DNA from: an uncultured Metabacillus sp. | GTDB taxonomy: Bacteria > Bacillota > Bacilli > Bacillales > Bacillaceae | Assembly (NCBI RefSeq): GCF_947503125.1 | Contig: NZ_CANNCR010000001.1 | Coordinates: 280,553 to 344,552, forward strand | Direction of reading: 5' to 3' | DNA: 64,000 nt | Part shown: positions 31,304 through 40,570 of the stretch, one piece after another | How the letters are laid out: the number at the start of each line of letters is the position of its first letter | Numbering within the stretch: position 1 is the first letter of the stretch | Made by a program: the position numbers and the translations under genes | The notes under the pieces: model-generated | The model's input: only the letters and a program-made list of their open reading frames with translations | What the model was told of the DNA's origin: nothing | Databases searched by the model: none

Positions 31304-33421
31304 ATGGGACAAGATAAGCAATCATTTTCCATAGAATGGGCCGGCAGAAATTTAACCGTTGAAATTGGACAATTAGCCAAACAAGCAAACGGTTCTGTTC
31401 TGGTTCGTTATGGTGATACGGCTGTATTAAGTACAGCAACTGCATCAAAGGATCCAAAGCCACTTGATTTCTTCCCGTTAACAGTGAATTATGAGGAACG
31501 CTTATATGCGGTCGGGAAAATCCCAGGCGGTTTTATAAAAAGAGAAGGTCGTCCAAGTGAAAAGGCGATTTTGGCGAGCAGGTTAATTGATCGTCCAATC
31601 AGACCATTATTTGCAGATGGATTTCGAAATGAAGTACAAGTTATCAGCATTGTGATGAGTGTTGATCAGGATTGTTCATCTGAAATGGCAGCTATGTTTG
31701 GTTCATCTTTAGCACTTTGTGTTTCAGATATCCCGTTTGAAGGGCCAATCGCTGGTGTAACAGTTGGAAGAATCAATAATGAATTTATCATTAATCCGAC
31801 CGTTGAACAGGCTGAACAAAGTGATATTCATCTAGTGGTAGCTGGGACGAAGGATGCCATCAACATGGTTGAGGCGGGTGCAAAAGAAGTACCTGAGGAA
31901 ACGATGCTAGAAGCGATCATGTTTGGACATGAAGAAATTAAACGCCTTATCGCTTTCCAAGAAGAAGTCGCTCAAGCTGTTGGAAAAGAAAAAATGGCAA
32001 TTGAATTATTTGAGTTAGATGCTGATCTAGAAAAACAAATTCGTGAAATCGCAGAAAATGACTTACTAAAAGCCATTCAAGTTCAAGAAAAACATGCAAG
32101 AGAAGATGCAATCAATGAAGTAAAAAATGCAGTTGTCATGAAATTTGAAGAGAATGAAGCTGATGAAGATACATTAAAACAGGTAAAGCAAATCCTGTCT
32201 AAAATCGTAAAAGCTGAGGTTCGCCGTCTCATTACTGAAGAAAAGGTAAGACCTGACGGCCGTGGTGTCGATGAGATCCGTCCTTTATCATCAGAGGTAG
32301 GGCTTTTATCAAGAACTCATGGTTCAGGCTTGTTTACACGCGGACAAACTCAAGCGTTAAGTATTTGTACACTTGGTGCACTAGGTGATGTGCAAATTTT
32401 AGATGGCTTGGGAATTGAAGAATCAAAACGTTTCATGCATCATTATAATTTCCCGCAATTTAGTGTCGGGGAAACAGGACCAATGAGAGGGCCAGGACGT
32501 AGAGAAATCGGTCATGGTGCTTTGGGTGAAAGAGCATTAGAACCAATTATACCTTCTGAAAAGGATTTTCCATATACAATCCGACTAGTGTCAGAGGTAC
32601 TTGAATCAAACGGATCAACGTCACAGGCAAGTATTTGTGCAAGTACATTAGCAATGATGGATGCAGGTGTGCCAATTAAAGCTCCTGTAGCAGGTATTGC
32701 AATGGGGCTTGTAAAATCTGGTGAACACTATACAGTGCTAACAGATATTCAAGGTATGGAAGATGCGTTAGGGGATATGGACTTTAAAGTTGCAGGTACC
32801 GAATCAGGGGTAACTGCATTACAAATGGATATTAAAATTGAAGGTCTTTCCAGGGAGATTTTAGAAGAGGCATTACAGCAAGCAAAGAAAGGCCGTATGG
32901 AAATTTTAAAGTCAATGCTTGCAACAATCCAGGCACCTAAGCAGGAGCTTTCACAATATGCACCTAAAATTTTAACGATGACAATTAATCCTGAAAAAAT
33001 TAGAGATGTCATAGGACCAAGCGGAAAACAAATTAATAAAATTATTGAAGAAACAGGCGTTAAAATCGACATTGAACAGGACGGAACTGTTTTCATTTCA
33101 TCTATTAATGAAGAAATGAATCAAAAAGCTAAGAAAATCATCGAAGACCTCGTTCGTGAAGTTGTCGTTGGTCAAATGTATCTCGGAAAAGTAAAACGTA
33201 TTGAAAAGTTTGGTGCATTTGTTGAAATTTTTAGCGGAAAAGATGGACTGGTTCACATTTCCGAGCTTGCTTTAGAACGTGTTGGCAAGGTTGAGGATGT
33301 TGTCTCTATTGGTGATGAAATTCTAGTAAAAGTCACAGAAATCGATAAGCAAGGCCGTGTTAATTTATCTCGTAAAGCAGTCTTAAAAGAACAAAAGGAA
33401 CAAGAAAAGCAAGAAGGTTGA
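31304..33421 (+). CDS. pnp: Polyribonucleotide nucleotidyltransferase (PNPase)
   Basis: PNPase degrades RNA 3' to 5' with phosphate as a trimer and works with the RNase Y/J machinery. The 705 residues contain two RNase PH domains ([20 protein letters not shown] in the first; the second with [33 protein letters not shown] and [14 protein letters not shown]), a KH domain ([21 protein letters not shown]) and a C-terminal S1 domain ([28 protein letters not shown]). GAGAGGGG precedes the ATG. A terminator follows. Confidence 0.97.
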   Translation: MGQDKQSFSIEWAGRNLTVEIGQLAKQANGSVLVRYGDTAVLSTATASKDPKPLDFFPLTVNYEERLYAVGKIPGGFIKREGRPSEKAILASRLIDRPIRPLFADGFRNEVQVISIVMSVDQDCSSEMAAMFGSSLALCVSDIPFEGPIAGVTVGRINNEFIINPTVEQAEQSDIHLVVAGTKDAINMVEAGAKEVPEETMLEAIMFGHEEIKRLIAFQEEVAQAVGKEKMAIELFELDADLEKQIREIAENDLLKAIQVQEKHAREDAINEVKNAVVMKFEENEADEDTLKQVKQILSKIVKAEVRRLITEEKVRPDGRGVDEIRPLSSEVGLLSRTHGSGLFTRGQTQALSICTLGALGDVQILDGLGIEESKRFMHHYNFPQFSVGETGPMRGPGRREIGHGALGERALEPIIPSEKDFPYTIRLVSEVLESNGSTSQASICASTLAMMDAGVPIKAPVAGIAMGLVKSGEHYTVLTDIQGMEDALGDMDFKVAGTESGVTALQMDIKIEGLSREILEEALQQAKKGRMEILKSMLATIQAPKQELSQYAPKILTMTINPEKIRDVIGPSGKQINKIIEETGVKIDIEQDGTVFISSINEEMNQKAKKIIEDLVREVVVGQMYLGKVKRIEKFGAFVEIFSGKDGLVHISELALERVGKVEDVVSIGDEILVKVTEIDKQGRVNLSRKAVLKEQKEQEKQEG

Positions 33422-33425
33422 TCGT

Positions 33426-33453
33426 GGAGGCCGGGGTAACCGGGCTTCTTTTT
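33426..33453 (+). terminator. Terminator after pnp
   Basis: GGAGGCCGG pairs imperfectly with CCGGGCTTC, followed by TTTTT. Confidence 0.75.
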
Positions 33454-33540
33454 CGGTTATGAAGGTATTGCGATTTTACATAGAGAGATTTAGTATGAGA
33501 TTTTTCACTATGAATAGGTAATTATTGCAAATGCTTTTGG

Positions 33541-33660
33541 TGTCTAGATCCATCGCCTAGGTTCGAAAGTCTAGCCAATCATGAATAGTAGGCAAAGTAC
33601 ACCTTCTATTCATGCTCGTCTTATGATTTTCGGACCTAATCAAGGCACATACGCATTTCG
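33541..33660. repeat. Diverged palindromic intergenic repeat, copy D
   Basis: It starts TGTCTAGATCCATCGCCTAG, matching the left arm of copy B, and ends with a degenerate right arm (AATCAAGGCACATACGC). The core differs from A and B and forms its own hairpin, ATGAATAG (33581-33588) with CTATTCAT (33606-33613). It fills most of the pnp-ylxY gap. Confidence 0.6.
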
Positions 33661-33712
33661 GTTCTACCTTGTCCCCTTTTTACATATTTTTTAGTAAAAA
33701 GGGGGATACATA

Positions 33713-34699
33713 ATGCAAAGGAAAATTATTCAATTCGTTGGATTTCTTATAATCTTGACGGTTAGCATAGGGTTTATTGAAAATCCATTTACATCTTCTT
33801 ATGTTGAGCAAATGAAGACAGCAAGTGTAACAGTCTCAAAGCAAAAGGATGAATTGTACGAAGAGATTGCAAAAAGAGCGATAGAATATAATATCCCTGC
33901 CCAAAATGCGGAAATACATAAAGTATGGAAGGCTACACCAGGCTATAATGGTATAGAGGTAGATCTTGATCAATCCTATAAAAAAATGAAGGCAAAGGGA
34001 GTCTTTGATGAAAACCTTCTTGTCTATCGTCAGGTTGAACCATCTGTACATTTAGAAGATCTGCCTGCAGAGCCGATCTATCGGGGACATCCTGATAAGC
34101 CGATGGTTTCATTTATCATCAATGTCGCTTGGGGAAATGAGTATATTCCAGATATGTTAGAGACGTTGAATAAATACCATGTAAAAGCTACCTTCTTTCT
34201 AGAAGGAAGGTGGGCAAAAGAAAATCCGGAAATGGCGAAAATGATCGTTGATGCCGGACACGAGGTTGGAAATCATTCCTATACACATCCTGATATGAGT
34301 CAGTTGTCACAGGCGAAAATTAGAGAACAGCTGCTAAAAACAAATGAAGTGATTAAGTCAGTAACAGATGTAACACCTACCTGGTTTGCACCGCCTAGCG
34401 GTAGCTTCAAAGATGAAGTTGTAAAAATTGCAGACGAAATGAATATGGGTACAATTATGTGGAGTGTGGATACAATAGATTGGCAGCGGCCTCAACCACA
34501 TGTTTTAGTTCAAAGAGTTATGAGTAAGGTTCATAACGGAGCATTAATCTTGATGCATCCAACTTCCTCGACAGCTGAAAGTTTAGAAACACTTATCTTA
34601 TCCATAAAGGAAAAAGGCTATTCATTCGGTTCTGTCTCAATGCTTGTTGACGAAAAAAGATTATCAGTTATTGGAAAAAATAACAAACTAGACGAATGA
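33713..34699 (+). CDS. ylxY: YlxY, polysaccharide-deacetylase-like protein (likely degenerate active site)
   Basis: The protein has an N-terminal signal or anchor helix (IIQFVGFLIILTVSIGF), a linker, then a NodB-type deacetylase fold. The first NodB motif, usually TFDDGP, reads INVAWGNEY, so the catalytic base and metal aspartate are missing. The HSYTH metal motif is kept; the RxPxG motif is APPSG; the final motif LILMHP is kept. B. subtilis YlxY, at the same locus, has a comparable first motif. It may bind glycan without deacetylating it. The 328 residues lie between pnp and mlpA; a sporulation role is only suggested by neighbours. Confidence 0.88.
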   Translation: MQRKIIQFVGFLIILTVSIGFIENPFTSSYVEQMKTASVTVSKQKDELYEEIAKRAIEYNIPAQNAEIHKVWKATPGYNGIEVDLDQSYKKMKAKGVFDENLLVYRQVEPSVHLEDLPAEPIYRGHPDKPMVSFIINVAWGNEYIPDMLETLNKYHVKATFFLEGRWAKENPEMAKMIVDAGHEVGNHSYTHPDMSQLSQAKIREQLLKTNEVIKSVTDVTPTWFAPPSGSFKDEVVKIADEMNMGTIMWSVDTIDWQRPQPHVLVQRVMSKVHNGALILMHPTSSTAESLETLILSIKEKGYSFGSVSMLVDEKRLSVIGKNNKLDE

Positions 34700-34731
34700 A
34701 GAATTGTAGCACCTATGAAGGAGGAACAAGT

Positions 34732-35970
34732 GTGATAAAAAAATATACTTGTCAAAACGGAGTAAGAATAGTATTAGAAAACATACCAACTGTCCGTTCT
34801 GTTGCAATTGGTATATGGATCGGGACTGGATCCCGTAATGAGAACTTGAAAAATAACGGGATCTCCCACTTTTTAGAGCATATGTTTTTTAAAGGAACCA
34901 AAACAAGAACAGCAAGAGAAATAGCTGAGTCCTTTGATAGTATTGGTGGCCAGGTCAATGCATTTACCTCTAAAGAATATACATGCTATTATGCAAAGGT
35001 ACTTGATGACCATGCCAAATATGCATTAGATGTATTAGCAGATATGTTTTTTCATTCCACCTTTGATGAAGAAGAGCTTAAAAAAGAAAAGAATGTAGTT
35101 TATGAAGAGATCAAAATGTATGAAGATACTCCAGATGATATTGTACATGATATTTTAAGTCGTGCTACATATGGTGATCATCCGCTTGGATACCCTATTT
35201 TAGGAACGGAAGAAACGCTGGCAACATTTAATGGCGATATGTTAAGAGAATACATGAATAACTATTATACACCAGATAATGTTGTTGTTTCAGTGGCCGG
35301 TAATGTTAATGAAGATTTTATTAAAGAAATTGAAAAGCTTTTTGGTGCTTATGAAACTGGTTCGAAAAAACGTGAATTTGAAAAGCCGAGCTTTATGGAT
35401 CAAAAGCTTGCGAGAAAAAAAGATACGGAACAAGCGCATCTCTGTATTGGCTTTAACGGCTTGGAGGTAGGACATGATAATATTTACAGTTTGATTGTTC
35501 TAAATAATATTTTAGGCGGAAGTATGAGCAGCCGCTTGTTCCAGGATGTGAGAGAACAAAAGGGCCTTGCATACTCCGTATTTTCTTATCACTCATCCTA
35601 TGAGGATAATGGTCTGCTTACGATTTATGGCGGTACTGGAAACAGCCAGTTGAATATGTTATTTGAAACCATTCAAGAAACATTAGCTACTTTAAAAGCA
35701 GAAGGAATAACGGAAAAAGAATTAGCCAATAGCAAGGAGCAAATGAAGGGGAGCTTAATGCTTAGTCTTGAAAGTACAAATAGCCGGATGAGCAGAAATG
35801 GAAAAAATGAGCTTTTGCTTGGTCGCCACCGTTCACTGGATTCGATCATTGAAAAGGTCAATGAGGTTACTGAAGATAGTGTGAATAAGCTCGCAAATCA
35901 ATTATTTTCAGATGCTTATTCGATTGCCTTAATAAGTCCGGATGGTCAGTTGCCGGAAAAACTAAAATAA
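34732..35970 (+). CDS. mlpA: M16-family zinc peptidase MlpA (YmxG)
   Basis: This is a processing-peptidase-like M16 protease. The inverted zinc motif HFLEH is at residues 46-50, with the downstream glutamate region KKEKNVVYEEIKMYED; the C-terminal half has the non-catalytic M16 fold with the GGSMSSRLFQDVREQKGLAYSV motif. I chose GTG 34732, which follows AAGGAGG; an earlier ATG overlapping the ylxY stop would cover that site. The 412-residue length is close to that of the B. subtilis protein. Its substrate is not known. Confidence 0.93.
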   Translation: MIKKYTCQNGVRIVLENIPTVRSVAIGIWIGTGSRNENLKNNGISHFLEHMFFKGTKTRTAREIAESFDSIGGQVNAFTSKEYTCYYAKVLDDHAKYALDVLADMFFHSTFDEEELKKEKNVVYEEIKMYEDTPDDIVHDILSRATYGDHPLGYPILGTEETLATFNGDMLREYMNNYYTPDNVVVSVAGNVNEDFIKEIEKLFGAYETGSKKREFEKPSFMDQKLARKKDTEQAHLCIGFNGLEVGHDNIYSLIVLNNILGGSMSSRLFQDVREQKGLAYSVFSYHSSYEDNGLLTIYGGTGNSQLNMLFETIQETLATLKAEGITEKELANSKEQMKGSLMLSLESTNSRMSRNGKNELLLGRHRSLDSIIEKVNEVTEDSVNKLANQLFSDAYSIALISPDGQLPEKLK

Positions 35971-35977
35971 ATGATTG

Positions 35978-36015
35978 AATGTCTGCAATTTTATAGAAAT
36001 TGTAGGCATTTTTTT
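35978..36015 (+). terminator. Terminator after mlpA
   Basis: AATGTCTGCAATTT pairs with GAAATTGTAGGCATT, followed by a T-run. Confidence 0.8.
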
Positions 36016-36055
36016 ATGATGTTAAACGATATGATAGTAAAAAGGGGGAATGGCC

Positions 36056-36313
36056 ATGAGATTAAGTGAGTTAAGCGGAAAAGAAATTGTCGATGTTAAG
36101 CGTGCTGAACGATTAGGAGTTTTAGGCCAAACAGATCTTGAAATAAATGAACAGACTGGTCAAATCACAACCTTAATTATCCCTTCATTAAAGTGGTTTG
36201 GTCTTAGGAAACAGGGCCAGGAGATTCGTGTTCCATGGCAGCATATAAAAAAAATTGGTACGGATATGATCATCCTTGATATTCCAGATGATCAGAATGA
36301 AAATGTTGAATAG
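36056..36313 (+). CDS. ymxH: PRC-barrel domain protein YmxH (YlmC family)
   Basis: The 85-residue protein is a single PRC-barrel-like domain of the YlmC/YmxH sporulation family: MRLSELSGKEIVDVKRAERLGVLG, TDLEINEQTGQI and IPSLKWFGLRKQGQEIRVPW. The start is ATG 36056, 7 bases after AAGGGGG; the ATG at 36050 is too close to that site. The biochemical role is unknown. It is followed by a GGCTG-type terminator. Confidence 0.9.
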   Translation: MRLSELSGKEIVDVKRAERLGVLGQTDLEINEQTGQITTLIIPSLKWFGLRKQGQEIRVPWQHIKKIGTDMIILDIPDDQNENVE

Positions 36314-36323
36314 AACCATATTG

Positions 36324-36371
36324 GGCTGACTCAGAAAGGATAAAACCTTTTAACTGAGACAGCCTTTTTTT
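36324..36371 (+). terminator. Terminator after ymxH (GGCTGACTC arms)
   Basis: GGCTGACTCAGAAAGG pairs with CCTTTTAACTGAGACAGCC with small bulges, followed by a T-run. Its arms match the hairpins at 18544 and 53276. Confidence 0.85.
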
Positions 36372-36481
36372 AACTTCTACACAACACTTTTCATCATTCA
36401 TGTAAGATCGCTTTTAAATGAAGCGTCTTCCTTAAAAGAGCATAAACGAAGTCCCTCCCATCAAATTTCCTCATGTTATTC

Positions 36482-36509
36482 ACCCATATTGAAGTTTCTA
36501 CATAGTATG
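36482..36509 (+). promoter_or_regulatory. Candidate sigma-K promoter of dpaA
   Basis: AC at 36482-36483, a 17-base spacer and CATAGTATG at 36501-36509 approximate the sigma-K pattern (AC, 16-17 bases, CATAnnnTA), about 75 bases before dpaA. The B. subtilis spoVF operon is sigma-K controlled. The match is partial. Confidence 0.35.
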
Positions 36510-36582
36510 TTGAAGTAAGTTATTCTAGGAAATCAAAGAACTCAAAACAGATAACATGCCGAAAAGAAGGTGAACGATCAAC

Positions 36583-37479
36583 ATGTTAACAGGATTAAAC
36601 GTAGCAGTTATCGGTGGCGATGCAAGGCAGCTTGAAGTGATCCGAAAATTAACTGAACTAGACGCAAAGCTATTTCTCATCGGTTTTGACCAATTAGACC
36701 ACGGATTTACTGGTGCTACGAAAGCAAAGATAGATGAGGTTATATTTAAAGAAATAGATGCAATTATTCTGCCTATCCCTGGAACAAATCAAGAGGGGAT
36801 TATTGAAACAGTGTTTTCAAATGAAGAGGTTAAGCTAACGGAGGATTTAGTTTTACAAACTCCGCCACATTGTGTAATTTATTCCGGTATAACAAATTCT
36901 TACTTAGATAAGCTTGTTCAAACAACAAATCGCAAGTTAATCCAGCTTTTTGAACGAGATGATGTTGCTATATACAATTCAATTCCAACCGTTGAAGGAA
37001 CGATCATGATGGTCATCCAACACACTGATATCACGATCCATGGCTCAAAAATTGCAGTTTTAGGTCTTGGCAGAGTAGGGATGAGTGTAGCTAGAACGTT
37101 TTCAGCACTAGGAGCTAATGTAAAGGTTGGTGCAAGAGATACTGCCCACTTAGCAAGAATTACGGAAATGGGGCTAACTCCATTTTCCTTAGAACATTTA
37201 AAAAATGAAGTAAAAGACATTGATGTATGTATTAATACGATCCCACACTTGATCATTACGGCGCAGGTGATTTCCAGTATGCCGGCACACACGTTAATCG
37301 TTGATTTGGCATCAAAGTCAGGAGGTACTGATTTTCGTTATGCAGAAAAACGGGGAATCAAAGCACTTTTGGCACCAGGTTTACCTGGAATTGTTGCCCC
37401 TAAAACAGCAGGCCAAATCATTGCGAATGTTCTCACACAGCTTTTGAATGATTTATTAGAAGGAAAGGGGTCTTCTTAA
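36583..37479 (+). CDS. dpaA: Dipicolinate synthase subunit A
   Basis: DpaA and DpaB oxidise the dihydrodipicolinate-pathway intermediate to dipicolinic acid in the mother cell; the product gives spores calcium-DPA and heat resistance. The 298-residue A subunit has an N-terminal domain (LNVAVIGGDARQLEVIRKL) and a Rossmann domain with the dinucleotide loop KIAVLGLGRVGMSVARTFSALGANV and a C-terminal LAPGLPGIVAPKTAGQI signature. GAAGGTGAACG precedes the ATG. Its TAA shares one base with the dpaB ATG. Confidence 0.96.
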   Translation: MLTGLNVAVIGGDARQLEVIRKLTELDAKLFLIGFDQLDHGFTGATKAKIDEVIFKEIDAIILPIPGTNQEGIIETVFSNEEVKLTEDLVLQTPPHCVIYSGITNSYLDKLVQTTNRKLIQLFERDDVAIYNSIPTVEGTIMMVIQHTDITIHGSKIAVLGLGRVGMSVARTFSALGANVKVGARDTAHLARITEMGLTPFSLEHLKNEVKDIDVCINTIPHLIITAQVISSMPAHTLIVDLASKSGGTDFRYAEKRGIKALLAPGLPGIVAPKTAGQIIANVLTQLLNDLLEGKGSS

Positions 37480-38081
37480 TGAAGTTAAAAGGAAAACGTA
37501 TAGGATTTGGCATTACGGGTTCTCATTGCACATATGAAGAAGTATATCCGCAAATTAAATCAATTTTAGATGAAGGTGCAGACGTGATCCCTGTTGTATC
37601 ATTCACTGTTAAAAATACAACAACTCGTTTCGGAGCTGCCGGTGAATGGGTTGAAAAAATTGAGCAACTTACAGGGAATGAAGTAATCGATTCAATCGTA
37701 AAGGCGGAACCATTAGGTCCAAAGCTTCCGCTTGATTGCATGGTCATTGCACCATTAACAGGGAACTCTATGAGTAAGTTTGCAAATGCGATGACAGACT
37801 CACCGGTATTAATGGCTGCTAAAGCAACATTAAGAACTCATCGCCCGGTCGTAGTCGGGATTTCAACAAATGATGCTCTTGGATTAAATGGTGTTAATCT
37901 TATGAGGTTAATGGCAACAAAAGATATCTATTTTGTTCCTTTTGGTCAGGATGCTCCGCTTCAAAAACCTAATTCAATGGTTGCAAGAATGGACTCATTG
38001 CTTGATACTGTACTGGCAGCATTAGAGGGGAAGCAATTACAGCCTGTTGTCGTAGAAAAATATCGCGATTTAGAAAAATAA
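37479..38081 (+). CDS. dpaB: Dipicolinate synthase subunit B
   Basis: DpaB is a flavoprotein-fold subunit (HFCD family) of dipicolinate synthase. The 200 residues show GFGITGSHCTYEEVYPQI, LDCMVIAPLTGNSMSKFANAMTDSPVLMAAKATLR and HRPVVVGISTNDALGLN, the typical flavodoxin-like FMN-site segments. It overlaps dpaA by one base, AAGGGG lying within the dpaA end, so the two subunits are coupled. asd follows after 130 bases, as in B. subtilis. Confidence 0.96.
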   Translation: MKLKGKRIGFGITGSHCTYEEVYPQIKSILDEGADVIPVVSFTVKNTTTRFGAAGEWVEKIEQLTGNEVIDSIVKAEPLGPKLPLDCMVIAPLTGNSMSKFANAMTDSPVLMAAKATLRTHRPVVVGISTNDALGLNGVNLMRLMATKDIYFVPFGQDAPLQKPNSMVARMDSLLDTVLAALEGKQLQPVVVEKYRDLEK

Positions 38082-38211
38082 TTTAAAAATTCAATAAAAC
38101 AATGATAAATTTATGAGTCCATTCGACAATTAATGTGATAGAATAGTACGTAAATGATTTGAAGCTATTTTAATATGACTGATTAAGGTAGCTGGAAGGA
38201 GCTAGTGGTTA

Positions 38212-39255
38212 ATGGAAGCAAAAGGTTATCATGTAGCAGTAGTCGGAGCAACTGGAGCAGTAGGGCAGCAAATGCTTCAAACTCTGGAAAAACGTAATTT
38301 TCCAATTTCAAAACTAACTTTGCTTTCGTCTGAACGTTCTGCAGGGACAAAAATTACGTTCAGAAACGAAGAATATATTGTGCAAGCGGCAACACCGGAC
38401 AGCTTTGAAGGAGTGCAAATTGCCTTATTTAGTGCGGGAGGCAGTGTATCAAAACAACTTGCACCTGAAGCGGTAAAACGCGGTGCAATTGTTGTTGATA
38501 ACACAAGTGCATACCGCATGGACGAAAATGTTCCTCTCGTAGTACCAGAAGTAAACGAAGAAGAATTAAGAAACCACAATGGAATCATTGCAAATCCAAA
38601 CTGTTCTACAATCCAAATGGTTGTTGCACTTGAACCGCTTCGTAAGCAATATGGCTTAAATAAAGTGATTGTTTCAACCTATCAAGCTGTATCAGGTGCA
38701 GGTGCTGCAGCAATTAATGAACTAAAACAGCAAGCACAAGCGATCCTTAATGGCGAAGAATATACTCCGGAAATTCTTCCAGTAAAAGGTGATGAAAAAC
38801 ACTATCAAATTGCCTTTAATGCGATTCCGCAAATTGATAAATTCCAAGACAATGGATTTACATTTGAGGAAATGAAAATGATAAATGAAACAAAAAAAAT
38901 TATGAGTATGCCAAAGCTGCAAGTAGCGGCAACTTGTGTTCGTTTACCAGTTGAAACGGGACATTCAGAGTCTGTATATGTAGAACTTGATCAAAACGAT
39001 GTTTCTGTAGATCAGGTAAAAGAATTATTAAGAGATTCAGACGGCGTAACACTGCAAGACGATCCATCACAGCAGATTTATCCAATGCCGGCTCATTGCG
39101 TAGGTAAAAACGATGTTTTTGTGGGCAGAATTCGTAAAGATTTAGACCGCGAAAACGGTTTTCATATGTGGATTGTTTCCGATAATCTCTTAAAAGGTGC
39201 AGCATGGAATTCAGTACAAATTGCAGAAAGTCTAGTTAAATTACAATTAGTTTAA
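38212..39255 (+). CDS. asd: Aspartate-semialdehyde dehydrogenase
   Basis: Asd reduces aspartyl phosphate to aspartate semialdehyde, the branch point to lysine, diaminopimelate, dipicolinate, threonine and methionine. The NADP loop is [15 protein letters not shown]; the catalytic cysteine lies in [12 protein letters not shown] (about residue 130); the substrate and histidine region is at [12 protein letters not shown]. The 347 residues fit. GGAAGGAG precedes the ATG. Confidence 0.96.
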   Translation: MEAKGYHVAVVGATGAVGQQMLQTLEKRNFPISKLTLLSSERSAGTKITFRNEEYIVQAATPDSFEGVQIALFSAGGSVSKQLAPEAVKRGAIVVDNTSAYRMDENVPLVVPEVNEEELRNHNGIIANPNCSTIQMVVALEPLRKQYGLNKVIVSTYQAVSGAGAAAINELKQQAQAILNGEEYTPEILPVKGDEKHYQIAFNAIPQIDKFQDNGFTFEEMKMINETKKIMSMPKLQVAATCVRLPVETGHSESVYVELDQNDVSVDQVKELLRDSDGVTLQDDPSQQIYPMPAHCVGKNDVFVGRIRKDLDRENGFHMWIVSDNLLKGAAWNSVQIAESLVKLQLV

Positions 39256-39265
39256 TCTTTATCAG

Positions 39266-39294
39266 GAAGAGAGCATGGATAACCAGCTCTCTTC
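39266..39294 (+). terminator. Hairpin between asd and dapG
   Basis: GAAGAGAGC and GCTCTCTTC form a 9-bp stem with an 11-base loop; no clear U-run follows. Probably partial, since the cluster is normally co-transcribed. Confidence 0.5.
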
Positions 39295-39321
39295 TCTCAC
39301 GTCTATAGTAGAGGTGTTACA

Positions 39322-40539
39322 ATGAAAATTATCGTGCAAAAATTCGGAGGAACGTCCGTAAAGGATGACCACGGGCGAAAAATGGCCTTAGCCCATATAC
39401 AGGAAGCGATTGAAATAGGATATAAGGTAGTAGTCGTTGTTTCTGCCATGGGCAGAAAAGGTGATCCATATGCAACCGATACATTGCTGGGATTACTATA
39501 TGGAGATGTCGAGATGATTTCTAACAGAGAGCAGGATATGCTTCTTTCCTGTGGAGAAATAATTTCATCCATCGTTTTTTCAAGCATGTTGAATCAAAAT
39601 GGAATAAAAGCTACAGCTTTAAATGGGGCTCAGGCAGGTTTTGTAACCAGTAATGAGCATACGAATGCAAAGATCCTTGAAATGAAGTGTGACCGCCTTC
39701 TTGAAACACTCGGTGACCATGATGTTGTCGTTGTCGCCGGATTTCAAGGAGCGTCTATAAAAACAGGTGATATAACAACAATTGGACGAGGTGGAAGTGA
39801 TACTTCAGCTGCAGCATTGGGAGCGGCATTGGATGCTGAATTTGTCGATATCTTCACAGATGTTGAAGGAGTAATGACCGCTGACCCTAGAATTGTTGAA
39901 AATGCAAAACCACTTTCAACAGTAACTTATACAGAAATTGTTAACCTTGCCTATCAAGGGGCCAAGGTCATCCATCCTCGTGCTGTTGAAATTGCGATGC
40001 AATCAGAAGTACCGATTAGAGTCCGTTCTACTTATTCACAGTCATCTGGAACTCTTGTAACATCAAATCATTCGAAAAAACGAGGAAGCGATGTTTATGA
40101 GCGTCTTATAACCGGAATTGCACATGTTTCCGATGTGACTCAAATAAAAGTGAACGCAAAGGAAGGGCAATATGATGTCCAGACGGAAGTATTTAAAGCG
40201 ATGGCCAAGGATGGTATAAGTGTTGACTTTTTCAATATAACTCCAAAGGGTGTCATTTATACAGTGCCAGATAAGGTAACAGATCGAGCAGTTGATATAT
40301 TAAGATCTCTCGGTTATGAGCCAATTATAAATAGACATTGTGCAAAGGTGTCAACAGTTGGAGCAGGAATCATGGGGGTTCCTGGTGTAACAGCTAAAAT
40401 TGTAACAGCATTATCCGAAAAAGGCATCCAAATTCTGCAATCCGCAGATAGTCATACGACAATTTGGGTATTGGTAAAAGAAGAGGATATGATAAAAGCA
40501 GTAAATGCTTTACACGAAGCGTTCGATCTTTCAAATTAA
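39322..40539 (+). CDS. dapG: Aspartokinase I (DapG type)
   Basis: Aspartokinase phosphorylates aspartate, the first step of the pathway. DapG in B. subtilis is the diaminopimelate-inhibited isoenzyme. The 405 residues comprise a kinase domain (QKFGGTSVKDDHGRKMAL, GRGGSDTSAAALGAALDAE, FTDVEGVMTADPRIV) and two C-terminal ACT domains. It is a single-subunit form with no fused dehydrogenase. Position between asd and dapA matches the spoVF-linked copy rather than the lysC copy; no lysine riboswitch is visible upstream. Confidence 0.94.
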   Translation: MKIIVQKFGGTSVKDDHGRKMALAHIQEAIEIGYKVVVVVSAMGRKGDPYATDTLLGLLYGDVEMISNREQDMLLSCGEIISSIVFSSMLNQNGIKATALNGAQAGFVTSNEHTNAKILEMKCDRLLETLGDHDVVVVAGFQGASIKTGDITTIGRGGSDTSAAALGAALDAEFVDIFTDVEGVMTADPRIVENAKPLSTVTYTEIVNLAYQGAKVIHPRAVEIAMQSEVPIRVRSTYSQSSGTLVTSNHSKKRGSDVYERLITGIAHVSDVTQIKVNAKEGQYDVQTEVFKAMAKDGISVDFFNITPKGVIYTVPDKVTDRAVDILRSLGYEPIINRHCAKVSTVGAGIMGVPGVTAKIVTALSEKGIQILQSADSHTTIWVLVKEEDMIKAVNALHEAFDLSN

Positions 40540-40570
40540 GAGTTGGCAAAAAGAGGAGTGAGAGTTTAGA

